Source: Ornithinimicrobium tianjinense (GTDB lineage Bacteria > Actinomycetota > Actinomycetes > Actinomycetales > Dermatophilaceae). Taken from it: a stretch of DNA of 64,000 bases. How positions within the stretch are numbered: position 1 is the stretch's first letter; every line of letters begins with the position of its first letter. Positions 1 to 8,666 of this stretch are shown here, piece after piece. Location: NCBI RefSeq assembly GCF_014636495.1, contig NZ_BMEM01000007.1, positions 22,734-86,733 on the forward strand. The letters run 5' to 3'. The notes under the pieces were generated by a model that was not told where the DNA came from, made no database searches, and saw only the letters and a list, made by a program, of their open reading frames with translations. The position numbers were made by a program, and so were the translations under genes.

Positions 1-50
1 GCGCGGTCGCCGGCCAGCAGCGGCGGGGGCACGGGCAGGGCAACGGTCAC
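1..50 (-). CDS. Partial 5' end of an unidentified gene running off the left edge
   Basis: A GTG at 50 opens a frame that stays open to the edge and begins VTVALPVPPPLLAGD. It lies 28 bp downstream of the TSUP stop in the same direction, so it could be the next gene of that operon. Sixteen codons are too few to recognise a family. It could equally be open frame by chance in GC-rich DNA. Confidence 0.3.
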   Translation of the reverse strand, partial: MTVALPVPPPLLAGDR

Positions 51-78
51 CGGGAGATTGTCCCCTACCGCGGGCGGC

Positions 79-990
79 TCAGACGTCGACCGGCTCGAGC
101 TCCGAGTGGTCGGCGACCGCGGGGCGCCGCGCGCGCAGGAGGTCGGTCACGACATACCCGACGGCCAGGACCCAGGCGAGGATGATCAGGCCGTAGACGA
201 GCTGGCGGAGACCCTCGCCGGCGTCGACGACCTCGCTGCGCAGCAGCGTGCGGGCGTTGGTCAGCAGGATGAGCCCGCCCACGCCGGCGCCCAGGACCCG
301 CGGCGGGACGACGCGGACGAGGTAGGCCGCGAGCGGCGCCGCGACCACGCCGCCGCCGAGGAGCGCCAGGACCCAGCCGACGTGGATGCCCTGGTGGCTG
401 AGGCCGACGAGGAAGCCCAGGCTCGCGGACACCGCGACCAGGAACTCGGCGGTGTCGATCGAGCCGACCACCCGGCGCGGCTCCAGCCGCCCGCTGGCCA
501 GCAGCGCCGGCGTGCCGACCGGCCCCCAGCCACCGCCCCCGGTCGCGTCGAGGAAGCCCGCCACGAGGCCGAGCGGCGCCAGGAAGCGCCGGCGCAGGGG
601 CTGGCCGAGCCGGTCGGTGCGCAGCTGCGTCGTCGTGAAGCGCACCAGGATGTAGAGGCCCAGCACCAGCAGCACGCCGCTCGTGAGCGGGCGCGCCACC
701 TCCGTGTCGATGCTGCTCAGCACCGTGGCACCGGCGAAGGCGCCGATCGCCCCGGGCACCCCGATGCGCAGCACGACCCGCCAGTCGACGTTGTCGAAGC
801 GCCAGTGGCTCAGGCCGGACGCGAGCGAGGTGCCGATCTCGGCGAGGTGCACGGTGGCCGACGCGGCGGCGGGGTTGGCGCCGATGAGGAGCAGCAGCGT
901 CGTGGTCGTCACGCCGTAGGCCATGCCGAGGCCGCCGTCCACGAGCTGGGCGGCGAGTCCGACGAGGGCGAGGAGCACGAGCTGACGCAT
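79..990 (-). CDS. Sulfite exporter TauE/SafE (TSUP) family membrane protein
   Basis: An integral membrane protein of 303 residues, the usual size for TSUP proteins, which export sulfite, sulfoacetate or related sulfur anions. The sequence is hydrophobic throughout with about eight predicted membrane segments. The family hallmark near the N-terminus (residues 15-27, QLVDGGLGMAYGV) and the second-half glycine-rich turn (ATGGGGWGP, around residue 150) are both present. The gene is divergent from an Rrf2-type regulator, with a 94-bp shared gap containing an inverted repeat, so regulation by that protein is likely. The substrate is not evident; sulfur anion export is an inference from the family and the Rrf2 neighbour. 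Confidence 0.88.
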   Translation of the reverse strand: MRQLVLLALVGLAAQLVDGGLGMAYGVTTTTLLLLIGANPAAASATVHLAEIGTSLASGLSHWRFDNVDWRVVLRIGVPGAIGAFAGATVLSSIDTEVARPLTSGVLLVLGLYILVRFTTTQLRTDRLGQPLRRRFLAPLGLVAGFLDATGGGGWGPVGTPALLASGRLEPRRVVGSIDTAEFLVAVSASLGFLVGLSHQGIHVGWVLALLGGGVVAAPLAAYLVRVVPPRVLGAGVGGLILLTNARTLLRSEVVDAGEGLRQLVYGLIILAWVLAVGYVVTDLLRARRPAVADHSELEPVDV

Positions 991-1009
991 GCGGGATATC
1001 CTGCTGGCT

Positions 1010-1033
1010 CAGTAGAGATTAGTCAACCTACTG
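1010..1033. promoter_or_regulatory. Inverted repeat between TSUP gene and Rrf2 regulator, candidate operator
   Basis: CAGTAG at 1010-1015 is mirrored by CTACTG at 1028-1033 around a 12-bp AT-rich centre. It is the only symmetric element in the divergent gap, which suggests an Rrf2 binding site serving both genes. Confidence 0.45.
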
Positions 1034-1084
1034 GCAGGGATAAGTCTTCGTTCGGTCCGGTGGGCATAGGTCAGACTGGCCCCC

Positions 1085-1615
1085 ATGAACATCACGGCGC
1101 GCTCGGAGTATGCCGTCCGCGCCGTCCTCGCGATCGCGGCGGCGCAGGCGGGGCCGGGCGGCACGGGGGACGGAGGCACGGGGGACGGTGCGGCAATACC
1201 CGTGTCCGTCGAGCGGCTCGTGACGGTCCAGCAGCTGCCGCGCAAGTTCCTCGAGGGCATCCTGGCCGACCTGCGGCGCGCCGGCCTGGTGGTGAGCCGG
1301 CGCGGCGCCGCCGGCGGCTACCTCCTGGCCCGCCCCGAGGAGGCCATCTCGGTGGGCGACATCATCCGCGCCGTCGACGGCCCGCTCGCCGAGGTGCGTG
1401 GCCTGCGGCCGCACGAGACGGCATACCAGGGCGAGGCGGAGCACCTGCCGACCCTGTGGGTCGGCGTGCGCGCCGCCCTGCGGGAGGTGCTCGACGGCAC
1501 CTCGGTCGTCCAGCTGCGCACGGGGGAGCTGCCCGAGGTGGTGCGGCGGCTCACCGCCAGCCCCGAGGCGTGGCGCAACCACCCGGCCGCCCCCAGTCAC
1601 AACGACGGGTCATAG
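1085..1615 (+). CDS. Rrf2 family transcriptional regulator without cluster cysteines
   Basis: A 176-residue DNA-binding protein of the Rrf2/IscR/CymR superfamily. The N-terminus MNITARSEYAVRA and the wing region RRGAAGGYLLARP (residues 75-88) are diagnostic. There is no cysteine anywhere in the protein, so it cannot bind an Fe-S cluster the way IscR or NsrR do; a CymR-like mode (sensing through a partner or small molecule) is more likely. A glycine-rich insertion at about residues 26-36 comes from a 15-bp DNA tandem repeat near 1158-1187 and lengthens the loop after helix 1. It is divergent from the TSUP exporter, its likely target. Confidence 0.85.
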   Translation: MNITARSEYAVRAVLAIAAAQAGPGGTGDGGTGDGAAIPVSVERLVTVQQLPRKFLEGILADLRRAGLVVSRRGAAGGYLLARPEEAISVGDIIRAVDGPLAEVRGLRPHETAYQGEAEHLPTLWVGVRAALREVLDGTSVVQLRTGELPEVVRRLTASPEAWRNHPAAPSHNDGS

Positions 1616-1679
1616 TAGTAGGCTGGAGGTGCTCCCCCGGGAGTCGCCCGAGGGACACCGGAAGGGAAGGTGCGTCTCG

Positions 1680-2729
1680 ATGAAGGCCATGGTCTACCAC
1701 GGACCCGGCACGGCGACCTGGGAGGAGGTCCCGGACCCGACGCTGCAGGAGCCGACCGACGCGGTCGTCAAGATCGAGACGACCACGATCTGCGGGACGG
1801 ACCTGCACATCCTCAAGGGCGACGTGCCCGCGGTCACCGACGGCCGCATCCTCGGTCACGAGGGCGTCGGCGTGGTGACCGAGGTCGGCGACGCTGTGAG
1901 CCGCGTCAAGGTCGGCGACCGCGTGATCATCTCGTGCATCAGCAAGTGCATGGAGTGCGACTACTGCCGCGAGGGGCTCACCTCGCACTGCGAGACCCTG
2001 GGCGGTATCGGCTGGATCTTCGGGCACCTCATCGACGGGACGCAGGCCGAGTACGTCCGGGTGCCGTTCGCCGACAACGGGCTCATCCCGCTGCCCGAGG
2101 GCGTCACGCCCGAGCAGGGCACGATGCTCTCCGACATCCTGCCCACCGGCTTCGAGATCGGGGTCCGGTACGGCGACGTCTCCGAGGGTGATGTCGTGCT
2201 GGTGGTCGGCGCCGGACCGGTCGGCCTGGCCGCCGTGATGACGGCGCGCTCAAGCGGTGCGGCCAAGGTCATCGCGGTGGACGGCAACGCCTTCCGGCTC
2301 GAGGCGGCCCGCGACTTCGGCGCCACCGACACCGTGCTGGCGGGGCCGGAGGCGTTGGAGCAGGTCCGCGCCCTGGGCCGCAAGGGCGCCGGCGTCGACG
2401 TGGCCATCGAGGCCGTCGGCCTCCCCGAGACCTTCGCGATGTGCCTGGACGCGATCCGTCCCGGGGGCCGGGTGGCCAACGCCGGGGTGCACGGCAAGCC
2501 GGTGAGCTTCCCGATCGAGCGGGACTGGATCAACAACATCACGATCACGACCGGTCTGGTCAACGCCACGACCGCCCCCCAGTTGCTGGAGGACATCATG
2601 GCCGGGAAGATCGCGCCGGAGAAGTTCGTCACCCACCGGTTCACCTTCGAGGAGTGGGAGAAGGCTTACGACACCTTCTCCCGCGCGACGGAGGAGAGGG
2701 CGCTCAAGGTCATCGTCACCAACGCCTGA
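1680..2729 (+). CDS. Zinc-dependent alcohol dehydrogenase (MDR family)
   Basis: A 349-residue medium-chain dehydrogenase/reductase that oxidises an alcohol with NAD(P). The catalytic zinc ligands are visible as Cys in CGTDLH (residue 38) and His-Glu in GHEG near 60; the structural-zinc lobe has the cysteines of CISKCMECDYC followed by C at THC. The Rossmann fold motif GAGPVGLAA lies near residue 178. Start chosen at ATG 1680 because a purine-rich AAGGGAAGG sits 10 nt upstream. Closest in pattern to NAD-dependent threonine/sorbitol-type or Burkholderia-type secondary ADHs; the substrate is not predictable. Single gene, followed by a strong hairpin. Confidence 0.88.
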   Translation: MKAMVYHGPGTATWEEVPDPTLQEPTDAVVKIETTTICGTDLHILKGDVPAVTDGRILGHEGVGVVTEVGDAVSRVKVGDRVIISCISKCMECDYCREGLTSHCETLGGIGWIFGHLIDGTQAEYVRVPFADNGLIPLPEGVTPEQGTMLSDILPTGFEIGVRYGDVSEGDVVLVVGAGPVGLAAVMTARSSGAAKVIAVDGNAFRLEAARDFGATDTVLAGPEALEQVRALGRKGAGVDVAIEAVGLPETFAMCLDAIRPGGRVANAGVHGKPVSFPIERDWINNITITTGLVNATTAPQLLEDIMAGKIAPEKFVTHRFTFEEWEKAYDTFSRATEERALKVIVTNA

Positions 2730-2769
2730 CGCGCACCGGGCGGGAGCCGGGACGTCCGGCCGCGCACGG

Positions 2770-2807
2770 CACCGCGCCCGTCCTGGTCGGCCAGGACGGG
2801 CGCGGTG
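2770..2807. terminator. Strong bidirectional hairpin between convergent adh and acs
   Basis: A perfect 17-bp stem with a 4-nt TCGG loop (arms 2770-2786 and 2791-2807). No T-tract follows on either side. Its position between two convergent stop codons makes a shared terminator the natural reading. Confidence 0.8.
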
Positions 2808-2830
2808 GTCGGTGGGGAGCAGCGGTGCTG

Positions 2831-2896
2831 GCAGTAACGCCGGTCCGGTCGGGCAGTAACGCCTGTCCGGTCGGGCAGTAACGCCTGTCCGGTCAG
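2831..2896. repeat. Three tandem copies of a 22-bp intergenic repeat
   Basis: Units at 2831-2852, 2853-2874 and 2875-2896 share GCAGTAACGCC followed by TGTCCGGTC (first copy has one change). The last unit includes the acs stop codon. The same core with the same 22-bp period recurs at 11857-11892 and 12494-12537. Confidence 0.85.
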
Positions 2897-4878
2897 TCGC
2901 CGTGCTTGAGGCCCTCGCTGATCAGGCTCATGACCGAGGAGTCGGCCAGCGTGGTGACGTCGCCGACCTCGCGGTTCTCGGCCACGTCCTTGAGGAGGCG
3001 GCGCATGATCTTGCCGGAGCGGGTCTTGGGCAGCTCGGGGACGATCATGATCTGCCGCGGCTTGGCGATCGGGCCGATCTCCTTGGCGACGTGGTTGCGC
3101 AGCTCGGCCACCAGGTCCTGGCCCTCGCCCGCCTCGTCGGCCTCGCCCACGGCCTCCTGCCGCAGGATGACGAACGCGCAGATCGCCTGTCCGGTCGTCT
3201 CGTCGGCCGCGCCCACGACCGCCGCCTCGGCGACCTTGGGGTGGGAGACGAGCGCCGACTCGATCTCGGCCGTCGACATCCGGTGGCCGGACACGTTCAT
3301 CACGTCGTCGACGCGGCCCAGCACCCAGATGTTGCCGTCCTCGTCGAGCTTGGCGCCGTCGCCGGCGAAGTACATGCCCTCGAAGCGGCTCCAGTAGGTC
3401 TCCTTGTACCGCGCCGGGTCGCCCCAGATGCCCCGGAGCATCGAGGGCCACGGCTCGGTGAGCACGAGGTAGCCGCCGGAGCCCTTCGCCACCTCCTGGC
3501 CCATGTCGTCCACGACCTTCGCGACAATGCCGGGGATGGGGTGCTGCGCCGAGCCGGGGCGCGTCTCGGTCACGCCCGGCACCGGGCTGATCATGATCGC
3601 GCCGGTCTCGGTCTGCCACCAGGTGTCCACGATCGGGCACCGCTCGCCGCCGATGACCTCGCGGTACCACATCCACGCCTCGGGGTTGATCGGCTCACCG
3701 ACCGAGCCGAGCAGCTTGAGGCTGGACATGTCGTACCTGTCCGGGATCTCGCGGCCCCACTTCATGAAGGTGCGGATCGCGGTCGGCGCGGTGTAGAGGA
3801 TCGTGACCTTCTTGTCCTGGACGATCTCCCAGAAGCGACCCTGGTGCGGGGTGTCCGGCGTTCCTTCGTACATGACCTGGGTGGCCCCGAGGGTCATCGG
3901 CCCGTAGACGATGTAGGAGTGCCCGGTCACCCAGCCGATGTCGGCGGTGCACCAGTAGACGTCGGTCTCCGGGTGCACGTCGTGGACCACGTGGTTGGTG
4001 TAGGCGCACTGCACGAGGTAGCCGCCGGTGGCGTGGAAGATGCCCTTCGGCTTCCCGGTCGTGCCGGAGGTGTAGAGGATGAAGAGCGGGTGCTCGGCGT
4101 CGAAGGCCTGCGCCTCGTGGGTCTCGGCCGCCGCCTCCAGCGCCTCGTGCCACCACACGTCGCGGCCCTCGGTCCACTCCACGTCCTGGCCGGTGCGCTG
4201 CACCACGAGCACGTGCTGGACGGACGTCTCGCCGACCGCGAGCGCCGCGTCGACCGCGGGCTTGAGGCCGGAGGGCTTGCCGCGGCGGTAGCCGCCGTCG
4301 GAGGTGATGACCACCTTCGCGCCGGCGTCCTCGATGCGGCTGTGCAGCGCCTCGGCCGAGAAGCCACCGAAGACGACGGAGTGCGGCGCCCCGAGCCGGG
4401 CGCAGGCCAGCATCGCGACCGCGGCCTCGGGGATCATCGGCAGGTAGATCGCGACGGCGTCACCCTCACCCACGCCGAGGTCGGCCAGGGCGTTCGCGGC
4501 CCGCTGCACCATGCCGTGCAGCTCGGCGTAGGTGATGTCGCGGGTGTCGCCCTCGGGCTCCCCGACCCAGTGGATCGCGACGCGGTCACCGTGGCCGGCC
4601 TCGACGTGCCGGTCGACCGCGTTGACGCACGCGTTGAGACGTCCGCCGACGAACCACTTCGCGAAGGGCGCCTCGCTCCAGTCGAGGACCTGCCCGAAGT
4701 CGGTCTCCCACTGCACGTACTTCCTGGCCTGGTCGGCCCAGAAGCCTTCCCGGTCGGCGGCGGCCTGCTCGAACAGCTCGGCGCCGGCGTTGGCCTGCGC
4801 GACGAAATCCGGGCTCGGTGCGAAGGTGCGCTGCTCGTGGAGCAGGGCCTCGATCCCCTCGGTGGGCGTGGTGGACAT
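2893..4878 (-). CDS. acs: Acetate--CoA ligase (acetyl-CoA synthetase)
   Basis: Activates acetate to acetyl-CoA through an acetyl-AMP intermediate in the cytoplasm. 661 residues, as usual for Acs. The ATP-binding motif YTSGTTGKPKG lies at about 268-278, WWQTETG at about 415-421, and the conserved C-terminal lysine that is acetylated in this family is in KTRSGKIMRR near residue 621. A textbook AAGGAG lies 8 nt before the ATG. It is downstream of actP on the same strand but separated by a strong hairpin, so it probably has partly independent transcription. Together with ActP it forms an acetate scavenging unit. Confidence 0.97.
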   Translation of the reverse strand: MSTTPTEGIEALLHEQRTFAPSPDFVAQANAGAELFEQAAADREGFWADQARKYVQWETDFGQVLDWSEAPFAKWFVGGRLNACVNAVDRHVEAGHGDRVAIHWVGEPEGDTRDITYAELHGMVQRAANALADLGVGEGDAVAIYLPMIPEAAVAMLACARLGAPHSVVFGGFSAEALHSRIEDAGAKVVITSDGGYRRGKPSGLKPAVDAALAVGETSVQHVLVVQRTGQDVEWTEGRDVWWHEALEAAAETHEAQAFDAEHPLFILYTSGTTGKPKGIFHATGGYLVQCAYTNHVVHDVHPETDVYWCTADIGWVTGHSYIVYGPMTLGATQVMYEGTPDTPHQGRFWEIVQDKKVTILYTAPTAIRTFMKWGREIPDRYDMSSLKLLGSVGEPINPEAWMWYREVIGGERCPIVDTWWQTETGAIMISPVPGVTETRPGSAQHPIPGIVAKVVDDMGQEVAKGSGGYLVLTEPWPSMLRGIWGDPARYKETYWSRFEGMYFAGDGAKLDEDGNIWVLGRVDDVMNVSGHRMSTAEIESALVSHPKVAEAAVVGAADETTGQAICAFVILRQEAVGEADEAGEGQDLVAELRNHVAKEIGPIAKPRQIMIVPELPKTRSGKIMRRLLKDVAENREVGDVTTLADSSVMSLISEGLKHGD

Positions 4879-4913
4879 CCGTGTCTCTCCTTGCGTCGTC
4901 GGGTCGTTGTCGA

Positions 4914-4953
4914 GTATGCCGCGCGCCGCACCCGGGTGCGACGCGCGGCATAC
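4914..4953 (-). terminator. Hairpin between actP and acs
   Basis: Outer 12-bp arms (GTATGCCGCGCG and its complement) enclose a second palindrome CGCACCCGGGTGCG, with one mismatched pair. It would terminate or attenuate transcription from actP into acs. Both arms carry the GTATGCC motif that is over-represented across the window. Confidence 0.75.
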
Positions 4954-4962
4954 CCGTCGGGG

Positions 4963-6603
4963 TCAGTGGTCGATGGCCTCGGCGACGCCGTGACCGGTGA
5001 GGCTGCGGACCTCGACCTCGGCCCACTTCTGCTCGTTGCGCTCCGGGCTGGTCACCGTGCCCAGCCAGCCCAGGAAGAAGCCCATCGGGATCGAGATGAT
5101 CCCGGGGTTCGCGAGCGGGAAGAAGGAGAAGTCCACCTCCGGGTTGGTGATCATCGCCGTCTCCGAGCCGGAGACGACCGGGGAGAAGACGATGAGCAGG
5201 ATGGCCGAGGCGAGGCCGCCGTAGATGCTCCACAGCGCACCGCGGGTGTTGAAGCGGCTCCAGAAGAGGCTGTAGAGGATCGTCGGGAGGTTGGCGCTGG
5301 CCGCGACCGCGAAGGCCAGGGCGACGAGGAAGGCGATGTTCTGGCCGTAGGCGAGGATGCCGCCCAGGATCGCGACGACGCCGATGCCGACGGCGGCCCA
5401 GCGGGCGACACGCACCTCCTGCTCGGGGGTCGCCTTGCCGTCCTTGATCACGTAGTTGTAGAGGTCGTGCGCGAAGGTCGCCGAGCTGGCGATCGTCAGG
5501 CCCGCGACCACCGCGAGGATCGTGGCGAAGGCGATGCCGGAGACGACGCCGAGCAGCACCGAGCCGCCCAGCTCGAAGGCCAGCAGCGGGGCCGCGGAGT
5601 TGGCCTTGCCGGGGGCCGAGGTGATGGTGTCCGGTCCGACCAGGGCGGCCGCGCCGTAGCCGACGACCAGGGACAGCAGGTAGAAGCCGCCGATGAGCCA
5701 GATCGCCCACTCGACCGACTTGCGGGCCTGCTGGGAGGTCGGGACCGTGTAGAAGCGGACGAGCACGTGCGGCAGACCCGCGGTGCCCAGCACCAGCGCC
5801 AGCGACAGGCTGATGAAGTCGATCTTGGTCAGGTCGGAGACGCCGTACTTCAGGCCCGGGTCGAGCAGCTTCTCACCGGCGTCCGGGGAGTTGTCGACGG
5901 CGGCCTGGAGGAGGCCGGAGAGGTTGAAGCCGTACCTACCGAGGACCCAGACGGTGATGATCGCGGTCGCGCTGATGAGCAGGACGGCCTTGATCATCTG
6001 CACCCAGGTGGTGCCCTTCATCCCGCCGATCATCACGTAGGCGAGCATGACCGCGCCCACGACGGCGATGACGACGTACTGCGCCCAGAGCGAGTTCAGG
6101 CCGAGGAGCAGCGCGACGAGGCCTCCGGCGCCCGCCATCTGGGCGAGCAGGTAGAAGAAGGAGACCGCCAGCGTGGAGGTGGCGGCCGCGATCCGGACCG
6201 GCTTCTGCCGCAGGCGGTAGGACAGCACGTCGGCCATGGTGAAGCGGCCGGTGTTGCGCATCAGCTCGGCGACGAGCAGGAGCGCCACGAGCCAGGCGAC
6301 GAGGAAGCCGATCGAGTAGAGGAAGCCGTCGTAGCCCTGCAGCGCGATGGCGCCGGCGATGCCCAGGAAGGACGCGGCCGAGAGGTAGTCGCCGGCGATG
6401 GCCAGGCCGTTCTGCCGGCCGGAGAAGGCGGCGCCGCCGGTGTAGTACTGCGCGGCGGTCTTCTTGCCGCCGGCCACGCGGATGACGATCGCCAGGGTGA
6501 CGATGACGAAGGCGGCGAAGACGCCGATGTTGAGCGCCGGGCTGCCCACCTGGACGGCCGCGGCGGCCGGGAGCGCCAGCGGCGCGGTGAGGATGCTGCT
6601 CAT
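4963..6603 (-). CDS. actP: Cation/acetate symporter ActP (SSS family)
   Basis: Sodium:solute symporter family permease (546 residues, about 13 membrane segments) that imports acetate and related short monocarboxylates with a cation. The family signature around residues 58-80 (FSGRQNGLAIAGDYLSAASF) and the helix VLVRFYTVP near 280 are present. Its ATG overlaps the stop of the DUF485 gene by 4 bp (ATGA), the classical yjcH-actP arrangement, and acs lies immediately downstream. Control by the LytS/LytTR pair further upstream is likely, since a direct-repeat site precedes the DUF485 gene. Confidence 0.95.
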   Translation of the reverse strand: MSSILTAPLALPAAAAVQVGSPALNIGVFAAFVIVTLAIVIRVAGGKKTAAQYYTGGAAFSGRQNGLAIAGDYLSAASFLGIAGAIALQGYDGFLYSIGFLVAWLVALLLVAELMRNTGRFTMADVLSYRLRQKPVRIAAATSTLAVSFFYLLAQMAGAGGLVALLLGLNSLWAQYVVIAVVGAVMLAYVMIGGMKGTTWVQMIKAVLLISATAIITVWVLGRYGFNLSGLLQAAVDNSPDAGEKLLDPGLKYGVSDLTKIDFISLSLALVLGTAGLPHVLVRFYTVPTSQQARKSVEWAIWLIGGFYLLSLVVGYGAAALVGPDTITSAPGKANSAAPLLAFELGGSVLLGVVSGIAFATILAVVAGLTIASSATFAHDLYNYVIKDGKATPEQEVRVARWAAVGIGVVAILGGILAYGQNIAFLVALAFAVAASANLPTILYSLFWSRFNTRGALWSIYGGLASAILLIVFSPVVSGSETAMITNPEVDFSFFPLANPGIISIPMGFFLGWLGTVTSPERNEQKWAEVEVRSLTGHGVAEAIDH

Positions 6604-6965
6604 CGCCCGGTCCCTCCGATCTGCTCCATGCGCTGGCCGAGGGCCTCGGCGCGGGGGTCGAACTCACGGTTGGCCCAGCGGGCGTAGATGAAGGTGATCG
6701 CGAAGGTGGTGACGAACTGGAGCAGGCCGAAGATCAGGCCGATGTTGATGTTGCCCCACACCTTGGTCGACATGAAGCCGGGCGCGTAGCTGGCCGCCAG
6801 GACGTAGAGGAAGTACCACGCCAGGAAGAAGGCGGTCATCGGGAAGACGAAGCTGCGGAACCTGCGGCGCAGGTCCTGGAACTCCTCGGTGCGCTGGAGC
6901 TGGACGTAGGGGTCGACACCGGTGTCGGCGACCTCGTCCCTGCTCTCGTGTCGTGACTCGGTCAC
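6600..6965 (-). CDS. DUF485 (YjcH-type) small membrane protein
   Basis: A two-helix membrane protein, 121 residues from the GTG at 6965, chosen because GGAGG lies 5 nt upstream; longer in-frame starts give an unrelated tail. The family core is clear: FVFPMTAFFLAWYFLYVL, then YAPGFM, GNINIGLIFGLLQF and the end ARWANREFDPRAEAL. DUF485 proteins are nearly always paired with ActP-type symporters and are presumed accessory subunits. Stop overlaps the actP start. Confidence 0.92.
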   Translation of the reverse strand: MTESRHESRDEVADTGVDPYVQLQRTEEFQDLRRRFRSFVFPMTAFFLAWYFLYVLAASYAPGFMSTKVWGNINIGLIFGLLQFVTTFAITFIYARWANREFDPRAEALGQRMEQIGGTGR

Positions 6966-7067
6966 GGTGTCCTCCACAAGGGTCGGGCGGCGCGGACGCG
7001 CCGTGGGTGGGACCACTGTGGGCGCGGGCCCGGTGGGCGCGGAAGTGACCCAGGACACCTTCTCGGC

Positions 7068-7094
7068 GGACGGTCCCCCGCTGCGGCGAACGGT
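7068..7094 (-). promoter_or_regulatory. Candidate LytTR response-regulator operator upstream of DUF485-actP
   Basis: On the minus strand ACCGTTC is followed after exactly 13 bp by ACCGTCC, two imperfect direct repeats one 20-bp period apart. This geometry matches the site I recall for the E. coli LytTR regulator BtsR (YehT). A LytTR regulator is encoded 2.8 kb away. The repeats also lie within a hairpin (arms 7073-7081 and 7097-7105) that may terminate the upstream symporter gene. Confidence 0.5.
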
Positions 7095-7142
7095 CGGCGG
7101 GGGACGACGAGCGGCGTGGTGCGGTGACGCGGTGGGACGCGC

Positions 7143-8666
7143 TCACCGGGTCGTCTGGGCGGTGATCTCCTCGGGGGTGTGCAGCCGCACCAGCGTCCGT
7201 CGGGCACCGCGAGGTATGCCGCGGGGCGTCGCGAGCGAGACCGTCACCATCACCGCGAAGGCGGCCGGCACGGTCCAGGCCGCCGGCTGGGCCAGCAGGG
7301 CCGCCGCCCACCCGTCCCGGGCGCCGGAGCGGACGGTGAGTCCCAGCGCCCCCACCGCGAGCACCGCTCCGACGACCAGCCCCGCGGCCGCACCCGGGAC
7401 GCTCAGCCGGGGCCACCACACCCCCAGGGCCAGGAGCGGGAAGAAGGTCGAGGCGGCGACGACGAAGGCCAGGGTCACGAACGCCGCGAGCGGCACCTGC
7501 GGGAAGACGAGCGAGACGGCATACGGGACCAGGACCGCGAGCACCGTGGCCAGGCGGAAGCCGGTGACCTCGGAGTGGTCGCCGGCGGTCAGGCGGGCCA
7601 GGCGTGGTCGGACGAGGTCCTGGTTGAGCACGCCGGTGACCGCGACCGCCAGCCCGGAGCTCGTGGAGAGGAAGGCGGCGAAGGCGCCGCCCGCGAGCGC
7701 CGCGGTCAGGATCTCGGCTCCGCCGCCGGTGAAGACCTCGCCCGGCAGCCGCAGCACGACCGTGTCGGCGCGGTCCCCCGGGGCGAGCACGGGCAGGTAG
7801 ACCCGGCCGAGCACGCCATACACGACGGTCACGACGTAGAAGGCGCCGAGCAGGGCCAGCACCCGCACCGTCGTGCGGCGCGCCGCCGTGCCGTCGGGGT
7901 TGGTGTAGTAGCGCACGACGACGTGGGGCAGGCCGGTCGTGCCGAGCGCCAGCGCGACGATCAGGGAGAAGGTCCGGTAGAGGTGGTGCTCGTCGGGGTC
8001 GCGCCCGGTGAACGGCTGCGCCCAGCTGTGGCTGACGTCCGGCGGCGGGGCTTGCGCCGCCCACCAGGCGGCGACGATCATGCCTGCGGGTATGGCGAGG
8101 GCGCTCAGCTTGAGCCAGTACTGGACCGCCTGGACCAGGGTGATCGAGCGCATGCCGCCGGCCGCGACCGCGAGCACGACCACGACCGCCACGACCGCCG
8201 CCCCGAGCCAGGCGGGCGCGCCGGTGACCAGGCGCAGGGTGAAGCTGGCGCCCTGGAACTGCGGGACCAGGTAGAGCCAGCCGATGAGCACGACGAGGAC
8301 CGAGGAGAGGTGGCGGACGCCGCGCGACTCCAGCCGGCCCTCGGCGAAGTCGGGCAGGGTGTAGGCGCCGGAGCGGCGCAGGGGCGCGGCGACGAGCACG
8401 AGGAGGACGAGGTAGCCGACGGTGTAGCCGACGGGGTACCAGAGCGCGTCGACGCCCTGGTCGTAGATCAGGCCCGCGACGCCGAGGAAGCTCGCGGCCG
8501 AGAGGTACTCCCCGCCGATGGCCGCGGCGTTGCGACCCGGGGTGACCGCGCGGCCGGCGACGTAGAAGTCCGAGGTGCGGCGGGCCAGCCGGAGCGCGAA
8601 GAGGCTGAGCGCGAGGGTGACCACGCAGACGAGGGCCACGGCGGCCCCGGAGAGGGTCGCGCTCAC
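7143..8666 (-). CDS. Second sodium:solute symporter (ActP-like)
   Basis: A second SSS family permease, 507 residues from a GTG that overlaps the stop of the preceding small gene (GTGA). The signature region GGEYLSAASFLGVAGLI lies near residue 52 and the helix VVRYYTNP near 250. It resembles ActP more than proline or glucose symporters, so acetate, propionate or pyruvate is the likely substrate. It is not identical in partner: instead of DUF485 it has a different two-helix protein upstream. The cluster carries two symporter modules and one sensor kinase/regulator pair. Confidence 0.9.
   Translation of the reverse strand: MSATLSGAAVALVCVVTLALSLFALRLARRTSDFYVAGRAVTPGRNAAAIGGEYLSAASFLGVAGLIYDQGVDALWYPVGYTVGYLVLLVLVAAPLRRSGAYTLPDFAEGRLESRGVRHLSSVLVVLIGWLYLVPQFQGASFTLRLVTGAPAWLGAAVVAVVVVLAVAAGGMRSITLVQAVQYWLKLSALAIPAGMIVAAWWAAQAPPPDVSHSWAQPFTGRDPDEHHLYRTFSLIVALALGTTGLPHVVVRYYTNPDGTAARRTTVRVLALLGAFYVVTVVYGVLGRVYLPVLAPGDRADTVVLRLPGEVFTGGGAEILTAALAGGAFAAFLSTSSGLAVAVTGVLNQDLVRPRLARLTAGDHSEVTGFRLATVLAVLVPYAVSLVFPQVPLAAFVTLAFVVAASTFFPLLALGVWWPRLSVPGAAAGLVVGAVLAVGALGLTVRSGARDGWAAALLAQPAAWTVPAAFAVMVTVSLATPRGIPRGARRTLVRLHTPEEITAQTTR

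Noticed and set aside
2902..6687. Very long open frame on the plus strand opposite acs and actP
   Set aside because: It has the composition of an antisense shadow (Arg/Asp/His/Val-rich, no motif) and the opposite strand carries unmistakable acs and actP.
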